DNA of 64,000 nt from Trachythela sp. YZ-2020. Lineage: Eukaryota > Cnidaria > Anthozoa > Malacalcyonacea > Clavulariidae. Position numbers and translations under genes: made by a program. Below are positions 47,101 to 59,100 of this stretch, one piece after another (position 1 is the stretch's first letter; each line of letters opens with the position of its first letter). The stretch covers positions 992,001 to 1,056,000 of the forward strand of contig JADLSH010000236.1 of assembly GCA_016169945.1 (NCBI GenBank), written 5' to 3'. Below the pieces are notes generated by a model. That model saw only the letters and a program-made list of their open reading frames with translations, was not told the DNA's origin and made no database searches.

Positions 47101-50100
47101 GAATAATAATTGGAACTGATTACAATACTCGCTCATCAGAAATATTAAGAGCATTAAACTGGAATAATCTTGAAGGTAGACGGGCTCAACAGTTTAAAAC
47201 ATTTATGTACAAAACTGTAAATAATATGGTCCCGAGTTATCCGTCCAGTAAATTCATTTCTACTTCTTCGATTCATGAGCATAACTTGCGAAGCTCAAAT
47301 CACAATTACTTTGTCCCTAGGCCCTTGACTGAAGTCTCATATAAGGGTGCAGTTTTGTGGAAATTACTACAGCACAGCCGCTTGCTGAGTTTAAGTATCT
47401 TATTTCCTAGTTAATAATTTTCCAAGATATTTCTGTAAATAATTTTGATATAATTTAGAGTTCTTCATTTCATTAGTTTATATAATAACACGTCTCCATG
47501 GAAGAGCACAATCAAATATATATATGCATGTTTCGCCGTTCAACGGCTCGTCAGTGCAGCTTGTAACTCAGTCTAGATGTGAGTGACTTCGTATTTATAC
47601 ACATACTCTTGCTCTCACCAAGCGCATGTGGTACAATACTCAGACACATGGGCATCCAGACATGCGTGAAGTGTCTTGGGGCCAGAGTGCTCAAACGACC
47701 ACAAGGGAAGTGAGCTTTTGCATTATCGCTTATAGCCACCACATTGTGAATGGACTTCGTGTTTAAATAAATATGTCAATCAATCATTCAATCAACACGT
47801 CATGAGACATACAAAAAGTCATAACTTCGTTCAAGTGGCAATGGGGATGGGCTTCGTTTCAGGGGAGGGCACATGCCACCGCGCCCATGTTTCCTACTCC
47901 AAATAGCTCTTTTCTCTAGATGGACCCAAGGGCGAAGTGTCTTTTTCTTATGGAAAAGTTGTCTTTAAGGTGCAGTGCCACCCCAAAAAACGTTAAGTTG
48001 CGCTTGCTATACAACATTGCTTGGTTCCGAAAATAGGGTTATGGTATTGGCACTGGGTATTGGTACTGGGTTTAACAACAACTTAGAAGTACACTTACTA
48101 CACTCAGGGCAGAAATATTTTAGTAAAAGTAAAACTGTAAAATGATTCACCTTAATGTTCGGATTATATTTCAAAATCTTCAAATCATTGACTTTTGATT
48201 TCCTGCTAACCCTACGTTAGACATCGGACTGCTTTAATAAAGTATTAAAAATGGATATCAATGCATAAGCATTACCTGCACACCTGGAACAAATGTCAAA
48301 TATCCACAAAGTAATAAAAGAAGTTCTGTTGTTAAATTCAATGTGATGGATCGCCCTTCTCTACTCAGACCTACAAGAATACGATAAATACATTACTGTA
48401 TTAGTATTCAGGTCAAGCTCGCACGCGTGGGATAAGCACAAACTGCAGGAATACCGATAATTTAAGGTAAAAATAAGAAGATTAAAATATCATAGCATGA
48501 TTGCCCACCTTCAGCCACACGTATTGGAACTGGAAGACATGGATGTGTAGACACTATAGATCTTGTTATAACCAAGATATTTTCCAATCCAATGATTATT
48601 ACAAGGTATGGAAATATTTCACTATGAAATACAAAAATAGAATATTGGGCACCTGCATACATATTAGAACTGCGTTATACATGCAAGTTGACATACTGAT
48701 AGCTTAGAAAAGTTCTTAAGATGTCTGGTGATTGGGCGGATTTATAGAAACCCCCTTAAAATACGTTAATAGACAGAAACGAAAGAGGAGACGAGGTGAA
48801 AGATAAATCTTTCTTGAATCTTTCTTGATCAAACTGAAATCTGTTGTTTTGTGTGTTATAAATGATCTTAATAGCCTTCAGAACTCTATAAAATGTTCTT
48901 CCCAAAACGGAGGAAATTTCACTTTAGCGTCGTCACACTTGCGGCGGTCCGAGGTCAGGGCCGAAATTTACATTTGCTAAGATGACACTTTAACACGAGT
49001 CATGAAATAACTTAATATTTTATAGGGAGATACAAATAAGGTTGCTAAAGTTCATGTGAAAAAGTGTGGAATCGTTGCAGTCTACTGTCGAACGTGCAGA
49101 GATGAAGAAGTTTAGTGAAAAAGTGCCCTCTATGTTACTTGATGTGCCAGTATCTCACCTGCTACTGACTGATGGTACCATACCAAAAAATACACACAGA
49201 CCAGCAGCCATTGACAGTGAAGCAACCACGGTAACAACAGCACTGAATGCTAGACCAAGTTTTGACTTGACCATTTCTATCTTGGCTAAAACATTAAAAT
49301 AAATTATTTACTTATTTTTCATAATTAGACATTTGTTTTGGTGTTTCATTCAGCAACAAATGGTGGTTAACCTCTTCGTTCAACTGTATGTACTGTATTA
49401 AATAGTGTTCAGCACATTTTAGCGGTTGACAGTATTGTTCTTTTACTTACAGACTGAAAACACGAGATATATGAAGACCATAAAATATGTGAAACACAAA
49501 TGGTAAATTTCAATTATATTGTCTCCCTAAAAGATATATAAAAAGATGTTGGTCAAACGTAATTCAGAGTAATTGTGATAGTATGTCTCAATAACATAAT
49601 GTATATAGTTTTTCCTAGCAAACTGGGCTATTGTCCCAAATTCATTGTGGGCCATCGAGCAGTATACCAGTAACTGTGGTTGAGGTTGGTTGGTTGATAT
49701 ACCAGTATCACTGGTTGAGGATGGTCACAAAAACATCAATTTTCCTTTTTGTTTGATAATAGAAATCGTTGATCGTATTGTATCGTGACATTTTACTTAG
49801 CACTCACTTCATGCCCCCAGTGAAAACTGACATGAGAGATTGAGAGATCTCATATACACTCTTTAACGTTCATGACCAATCATCCCTGTCCCCAGTGCCA
49901 CGTTCGTTGCTCGCGCGAAAGTAGTAGCCTGAGGACGAGCCATGAATTATACCCAAATATATTTACCTCGTAATGAATATGGACTATTGTATGAGCATCG
50001 CTGTCACTTTCCGTTTTGTAAACGGGCGGTAGTTTTTCTAGAAGAACACTTCTTAGGCTCTTTGTAAAGCTAGCGAAATAAACGAAAAAGCCAATGTCTG

Positions 50101-53100
50101 TCTCAGAGTAATCCATAGTAGGGAGTTTTAGCAGTGACTACGAAAACGACTACGAGCACAACATTCGTCGTTTTCGCGTGTTGTTTGCATACGCCATCTC
50201 GCAAAAGTCGTAGTCGTCGGGCTTTTGAGAACGAGATTTATCGTACTCTTAGTGATTGCTAAAGCTCCCTAGAGTTAAGATTAGAGATAGGATTAGAGTT
50301 AAGATTAAAGTTAGGATTAGAGTTAAAATTAGAGTTAAGATTAGAGTTAAGATTAGAGCTAGGATTAGAGTTAAGATTAGAGTTAAGATTAGAGTTAAGA
50401 TTAGAGTTAAGATTAGAGATAGGATTAGAGTTAAGATGAGAGTTAAGATTAGAGTTAAGATTAGAGTTAAGATTAGAGTTAAGATTAGAGTTAAGATTAG
50501 AGATAGGATTAGAGTTAAGATTAAAGTTAGGATTAGAGTTAAAATTAGAGTTAAGATTAGAGTTAAGATTAGAGTTAAGATTAGAGTTAAGATTAGAGTT
50601 AAGATTAGAGTTAAGATTAGAGTTAAGATTAGAGATAGGATTAGAGTTAAGATTAGAGTTAAGATTAGAGTTAAGATTAGAGTTAAGATTAGAGTTAAGA
50701 TTAGAGTTAAGATTAGAGTTAAGATTAGAGTTAAGATTAGAGTTGAGATTAGAGTTAAGATTAGAGTTAGGATTAGAGATAGGATAAAGATTAAGTTCGA
50801 ATTAAAATTCAGGTTGTTAATATGGAAATTGAGCCCTCTTTCCATATCTGTCTTCGCTTTCAAATATTTCAGTTTGTTTGGTATGTAAATAAGATGCCGT
50901 CATTGGCAGGGTAAGTATCACAACCAAAGTGGATTGTAAGTAACAGCTTTTATACGAAGTTAACACATGATAGTGAAAACTGATAAACGTGTGGCCTTTA
51001 AAATCTGTAAATGAACTAAATCAGTGACGTCATCCTATTTATACATATTAAATAAGCTTTAATATCTTGAAAACGATAAAAACAACATATTGAAAAATGA
51101 GTCACATAAGAGTTTTCAAAGTTATTTTCAAGTACTTGTACACAAACATAGCCTCCTCCGCAGACATCTCTATAGAGATGCCTGGAGGAGGCTAACACAA
51201 ACATAAATTTTATAGGCGATCTATATCGATGAAATATGAGATGTACTATTTCCATTGCATTAAAACAGTTACTACATCAAACCATTATATGAATGAACAT
51301 ATACTGTAGGCAAAATATCCCCAAACCAAACTAGAATATGAAATACTCTAAAGATATTACTGTTTTAATTCTTCTCATAGTTTACCAACCTTGGATTATA
51401 GTCCCGCAGCACAGTAGTCACAGCATAACGAATGACCAGACACTCATCATTCACAGTTAAAGGAAACAATCCTATTGAACGTAGAGGTACTCCAAAAATA
51501 TTCTCTACGAAAGAAATGTATTATATAGTGATTAAAAAGAACCTTGTTATTTTCATTACAGTTATTGGCTCACAAGGCGGTCCATACAAAGTCGACGTCA
51601 TGTAAAGTTGTTTTCGCATACACCAATTATTTTTACTACATGTATACAGCGTCGTTTTCATGGTTGTTGTAGCATGTATGAGCTTTCTTTTCCGTAATTG
51701 ATGAAGTATATCCTGAAATTATTACAACACTTGTTTCAAACGGATTTTACTACATCCCGGGCGTTCTTTGTCAGTGCCCGCTGATTATCAGCGGTATATG
51801 ATGATAACATTGAGTGTTTCCAGAGGAGTGTTTTCTTCCGGGTTAGGGTTAGGTTTAGGCAACGAGGTAGGAGTAAGGATCAGAAGGAAACATTAGGAAA
51901 CATTCCTCTGGAAACACTCAATGTTATAATCATGTACCGCTGATATCCTAATTGTGATCGCGGGCACTGACAAAGAACGCCCGGGATGCTTATCAAGTAT
52001 TCGTATTCGCCTTAGCCAGTTACGGGATAGTCTATTTGGCGCGGGTCGCGGGTCATCTTAGACAGGCGCGGGTAAACAAAGTGGCGCGGGTAAAACTTCC
52101 GAGGGCGCGGACAACTAATTGTCGGAGTTTCGCTTCGTAATCATATGGTTTTAATTTAAAAGATTTTAATAACATTTTATTCGATTTTGACGGGAAAATA
52201 CCGCAATCAAGCATTACAAAAGGCTCAATTATCAAGGTCTACGATAAACTTACCCACGCCCCGGCATTAATTACTCGCGCCCCGGAATTAGTTACCCGCG
52301 CCCTCGGAAGTATTTCCCGCGCATGTTTTGCCGCACCCGCGCCACTTTTGTTGTACCCGTTATTGTACCCGCGCCTGTCTAAGATGACCCGCGACAAATA
52401 GAACTTCCGCCAGTTACATATTAACCAACTTTAAAGAGGCATCAGCTTAAAAGATGTATTAATCTCAGCGGAGTAACCTGTTAGAAAGCTGTCCATTATA
52501 AAAGATGCCGTTATCAAGACATGTCTGCTCTTCTTTCTTGGTGAATAGGGGTTAGTACATGTCTCCTTCTCCTCTACACGACCGTCGTTTGAACGTCATT
52601 TCACCTTCGTCGCATGTGAGAAAAGCCCTGCAGGTTTTCTCCTGGTAGTTCGGTTTCCTCCTGGGGTAACCGACTGCATGGATGTCTTGAGAGAACAGTT
52701 TATAACTTATAGAGTTTAATATGCAATATATATATATATATATAACGCTAGTTTCGTTTAGCTTTTCTTCAGTATATTTGAAACACCGTCGATAAACACA
52801 GTTTTTTCACATAACATGCAGCAACTCAGTCAGTGACCCACACATTGTACCTTTTAAACTCACGATATTCTTGCTTGGTTTTCCATATATTTTGCTCATA
52901 ATATTTTTATCACTCTGAAAACTAAAATAGAAAAATCGAATGCTTTAGTTTATAGAACTTCATCTCAAGCTATATAGTCAATGGTAAAAGATATAGATTA
53001 CATGTTAGAAAATTGTCACAGTGAGGATCAAATTATATTTATGTGTTTGTGTATAGTGAGTTCCTGTATTAATTGAGATAATTTTTCAATTGTGGCTGGC

Positions 53101-56100
53101 GCATTCTCCAACTATTTGTGCTTGGCATACCTAATTTTATCACATTCCAAAAACAATAGCGAGTCTTCCAGTCCGGAGACTACTGGTACCCCCAAGGAAA
53201 ATTTTAACTGCACTATTCATTCATGCATGCATTTGAAAAGGGGTTTCTTACGTTCGTTTGAGAGCAAAAAAGAAACACACAAACAAACTTCAAACAACAG
53301 GTCGAGGTTGACTTAAACTCGACTATAGAACTATAATATCAGACTCGAACTGTTCATTTGATCTTTTTCTTCTGTATTCAAGGAAAATCGAGAAGTGTCA
53401 ATAGAATATCATTAAATATTCACAACAGACTTTTGTTTTATAAGTCTCAACCAAGAAACTTTTGTAAAGGGACATTATACTCAAATTAGACCGCCATTTT
53501 AAAAATTTTACTTGTATTTTTCTCAGAGGACAGAGCACTTTCATTTTCGTTAATTCTAGTGCAGTAAAATTCATCAAATAATTAAACTTTTCTCAATTAA
53601 TAAACATCAGTAATTATGTCGTAAAAATAATAAAACGAATTAGGAAGATGCATCCTCTGCAGAAATCTCCTATAATCTCCTCTTGCGGGCCTGCAGCTAA
53701 CCTGTAGGTACAATTCAAACACCGCAGTATTAATTATGTGGGTATCGTAAGTAATTTTCATGTCAAGCCCTAGCTTTTCGAGTTAAGCCCCCGACATGCC
53801 CTTTTCCGGCGGGAGCTTAACATCGATGAACATAAGGTTGTTTTCGCTATTCGAGGTAAGCCCCCAAGAAAAGATGGGGATTAACTCGTAAATTACCTAG
53901 CTCCTGCACGTCTGGATATCGCGGGAGTTTCATATACTAGCGACCTTTTCAAGTGCATACAAAAATTGTACCGAATGTAGAGACGTTGAATTTTTCCCTT
54001 ACGAAAATTTCACATATAATTTTTCACATGTGAAATTATGTGTGTGCATGGAATTGGAACATTTCACGTGTGAAATCTGCATATGTGAGATTTTTGTAAG
54101 CAGGTTATACAGTTATACTGCATGTATTTACAAAAGCAGGAAGTGAAAGCTCTGTCTATATATTTATATAATCTGCTGTTGAGAGATTAGTTGAAGAATA
54201 CTGTCTACTTTCCACTGGCAAACTTGAAGACCGTAGTATGTATATGGAAAACTGTATATTAGTGTGGGTTGAGTGATGTAATCAATTTATGTATATACAG
54301 TACTTGCGAAACTTTGAGAAGACCCTCATCAAGAAATAAGATATCCCAGACCTTATAGACTTACTAACCTGCTATATGTTCGATTGCAAGAGATGTTTAT
54401 AGTTTTCAGGAATAATACGAAAGACACGGTTAAAAATGACGTCATTCGAAAGTACTTCGCAAATGTCTATATATAGAACGACTTCATATTGCACGAGAAA
54501 CGAAATATAGTATTTCCATTGTCGTTCGTTTTTTACAAACACTCGAGAATAGAAATCTCTTGGTCTCGTGAACCTATTGTTCTCGTCTATTTGGAAACTC
54601 GTTTATGAATTAAAGATCACTTAACAACTGCTAATTATATTTATCGCACCACGAAACTATATTTATACACTGCAGGTACTGTAATATATTAATATTACTT
54701 CTTTCGATTTAGATTCAATGAACACAATAGACCAGGGATGCTGGAACCACAGGTGTAGCAGGTGCACCCGTTTCAATTTGTTTTCACAACTTTCTGGGTG
54801 CGGTTGCAGACTATGGGTGCAACGGGTGCACAGAAGATTTAACACGAACAGTTTACTTACGTAAACCCTTAATTAAGTTTATCGTAACTCGTTGTGTTTG
54901 ATTTTAAATTACGTTTATAAGTAGGTAAGTGCCCTTTAATCATTTTTGTTTGTGCCCTTTTGCTAAAAATATGGCCTTTTGAATACAAATCGCACCCCTC
55001 GCCCTCAGCAACTACCGGCATCCCTGATGGGGGCACAATGATCTGGTCATGTTTAGGTCATGCAGGTTATGATGAGAGAGATTTTCGGCATATATAGAGA
55101 TTCAACGATTGCACGTATTAATACCTATATATAAGAGTCTTAATTTGAGAAATTTCATAATATAGATTGACATGAATAGAAATATATTACTTATTTATAT
55201 CATATAAATATCGCATTTGTCAAGTAATATATTTTTTATAAATGTTTTACAGTACTGGTGGGTGAAGGTTCGTGATCATTACTATAATTATAGATAGTTT
55301 TTACAAGCAATGATGCAAAGCTCACTTCCATTATCGTCTGACGGAGAAATCTGGCTCCCAGGCCATTAAAAATAATTTTCAATAATTTAGTACCCTTTTG
55401 GAAATCAAAAATGCCGACCGAAAATCAAAAACAAAGGAACGATATGATGTACTTGTAACTTTGCTTGCTTTATTTATTTACTATATTGTTTCATTATCGT
55501 TTGTTTCGGATTTAAGACTGGGCGGACAATGATACACTACATGCATCAGTTGTCAGTTCAGCTTTTAGCACAAACACATACACGCAGTTGGAATAAATAT
55601 CATAACGCCATTACTATACCTAAATTGGAATTCTCATGATGGAAAGATTGGTCAATTACGGCGCTTTTGCAAGGTAAGATTTTGTTTAATTTCTTTTCAA
55701 CATATATACACAGTCACAGAACTTCATAAAGCACAGTGCTCATATTTGAGCGAAATTTTATCATGCCAGTTTATGATACCATGTAATAATTTCGTATATA
55801 TTGTACCACATTTTATCGTTAACTATTATTCAACTGGTCATATTTTATTGACCACAACACTTATCCTGTTAGCTCAATCTAGCTTGTTTTCGTGTTCCTT
55901 TTAACAAGTTTACTTGTCAAGAAAAATGTACATAGAACTTCTTATTAAACAATTGTTACTTCCTAATAACAGTATTAAGGGTTTTTTTCAATTGTCATTG
56001 AATAGGCTGCAGATATTTAACAGTTATTCTACGAATCGAGTCATATACGATGAGGGTGAGTAGAATAACTGTTTTATTATATACACAAGCTCTGGATATG

Positions 56101-59100
56101 AACAGAACATTTTGGCGTGCTTTTTTCAAGTAAAACTTGAATTTCCTCTTCATTTAAAGTCCAAATCTGCCAGCCATTTTTCTACTTTTCTCTACTAGCA
56201 GGATATGTAAGAAATATTATATGAGCTCGAGTCGGATATTTAACAATTAGACAACGAGTCCGAGTTGTCTATGAGCGAATAGTCAACGAAGGCGAAGCCT
56301 GAGTCGACTATTCGCTCATAGACAACGAGGACGAGTTGTCTAATTGTTTTAGTATACACCTTGTATAGATATATTAATTTCGAGAAAATAATCCATACAC
56401 CGTGTAATTTTTAAAATAATTTAATTCAGTTGTGTTATTTAACCACTCGTGAGCGGCAAGTAAAAGCAGATTTATTAATAAAATACGGTTTCTATTTCGT
56501 TCCTTGCCATTAAAAATCTTCATGCCATATTTTGTGGCCTTTTTAGTTTTCTCAGGGATAGAATTTTCTATCAAACTCTCCAAAAATTCCTCCGAAACGT
56601 CTGCAAAACGAGAGTTTACTGCCATATTTTTTCAGGTTTGTTTTCATTTTTCCCAAACGTTGTCCATCACGAATGGTCAACGGTTGAGTAGCCAATCAGA
56701 ATGTAGGATTTGTAATGGACAATGGTTGGGTGTATACTAATGGCTGATAGAAAACTCCAATTTCTTCATCATTCATGCTTACAAATCTGGAAGCCATTTT
56801 GTTTTTTTCCCTACTAGTAGGATATTGCTCTACTAGTAGGATATCACAAAATATCCTGCTAGTAGACAACCAATCAGATTGCAGCATTGTGGTTGGCTAT
56901 ATTATAAGAGCTAATATCCTGCTAGTAGAGAACCAATCAGATTGCAGAATACCTCATATCCAGAGCTTGTGTATATAATAATGCTAGATATAGAGCACGG
57001 CATTAGAAACCGAAAACTTACGTCATATCATCATAATCTTACTATAATTATATCATTAATTATAGTAATCATATAATGATATAATTATTATCATATATTA
57101 TTATCATATATTATTATCATATATTATTATTATATAGTAATCATATAATGATATAATTATTATCATTAATTATATCATTATCATTATCATAGCTTACTGT
57201 ATTATGTGGAAAACTGGGCTTAAGCAGGACTTATTTGGTTAAATTTCTTCCAATATCTTTATGCATCCTCGTGCATTCAACTTAAAGTACCTAGGCACGA
57301 TATGGCTAGCTCAATCAGTAGAGTGCCAGCCCGATTCTGGTGCGGAACATACGTCAATACGTGTTCCATTTCAGTTTCGATTACCAGAGGGATCTGGGAT
57401 AACGTTCCTCAATGCGGATAATATATATTTTGCTTACCCAAAAAGGCGAGTGCTTTGAATCTGACATATGAAGTAAAGTGTTAAACGCTGGTAAATGTTT
57501 GGTTATATTAAGGCGTTTGTAAGTAGCGTTTGTATATGTATTTGTAATAAACACATTGTAGAAATCATGTCTGTGTCGAACAGACACATCTTACTTTCTT
57601 GTATGATTTTCACAAGATGACTACGCATGCACAACAAGTATCGTCATACCTGGTGACATCCTTCCAGAGACTTGCTGGAGATATCTGTAGACATCCTTTC
57701 TTAGGTAATACCTTTCCTTCTTCACCAAGCAAGAAGGAGTCGTGATGGCGTATCAGGAAACATAGGTCAGATAGCTTGATTCTCTTTCCCTTTCTATGGA
57801 AACATTAAAATAGTGGCATTGGTGTGTTTTATTCTCAAACCCTGGTATTAATACCACTGGAAATAGCGCATCAAAAAATTAAGCATGCACTCATTTCTAA
57901 TGAGTTAGTTACATTTGTGACAATTACATAATTAATTAATGGATAGGGGTGCAATGTATGCAATGTGATTTTGATGAAGCTGTTTTTCACTTTTTCTGCT
58001 GAGATCTGATTATGCCAAAGTTTTATATTATAATTATTGAAGAAGAAAAGCGGAAATTGAGCAAATATCAGACTCCCTTTATACGTATACCTTACTACAT
58101 GAACGGCAAAAGCTTTATTCAGCAGCACTGATAAATGCCGGGGTTCGCATCTGACAGTAATAAATTAAGATTCTAAAAACGCGTGTAATGACAGTGTGCA
58201 TGTTCATACCTTTCTGTATGTTTATGTTCATTTACATCATGAACAATTTTAAAAACTGGTTGAAATGCTTCATGTACGCCATACGGCACAAGCAGGCTGT
58301 TGTTAACTGGTTCAATCAATACAGTCACGATAATTTGTTGAATGTAAGCAGCTGGTTTCTCTTTCAACTGAAACGAAAGAGTTAAAAATTATACTTCACG
58401 ACTTGGTCTGCTGTTATTACAATATATAAATTCAGAGCAACAAATGCGGATATTCTGACCTCAGCGCTCGTATATTAGCCTAGTTTCTGGCCTTCCAGAC
58501 GCGAGCGTGAAATTTAGGGGCGAATTGATGCGCGCTATAGAAGGTCTATACCACATTTCTCAAAACCCTTAACGCCTGATTCGAGGCTATCCCAATATGG
58601 CATTCGAAAAACTTAAATATCAATGAAAGCAGATTCATATTTTCTGTAGTCTGTATATGGTAATTTATAATTTAAGTGTATTTGACCTGTTTATGTCTTA
58701 CTTATAGATAGGGATGTTCGGTATACCGGTATACCGAAAATACCGGTATTGAAACTCATATCGGTTTACCGGTATGACTTTTTTAGTAATACCGGTATAT
58801 CGAAATTTCCGGTATACCGGACTTTTTCGGTATACCGGAAATTTCGGTATTATCGAAATTTATTGGTATTATTGAAATTTAAAGGTATGAAGGTGTTATA
58901 CTATAGCGTTTAAGCGAGTTGAGGCGATAAAGTTGTCCCGATTACGCCTACTACGTGGTTGGTCAAAGCATATTTTCATATTTTCATGATTCTGTAGATC
59001 CAATTGGTTGCACTGTGGAACACTTCTCAGTTTACAACGCAACAGCGTTGCATGCCAATTGATTGCACTGTGGAACACTTCTAGTTTACAACGCAACAGT

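Noticed and set aside
50271..50795. Interstitial telomere-like repeat
   Set aside because: The unit is agagttaagatt, not TTAGGG or a simple permutation of it.
50249..50888. Repeat ORFs RVKIRVKI (plus) and LTLILTLI (minus)
   Set aside because: Both are products of the 12-bp array. Simultaneous open frames on both strands and low complexity argue against a protein.
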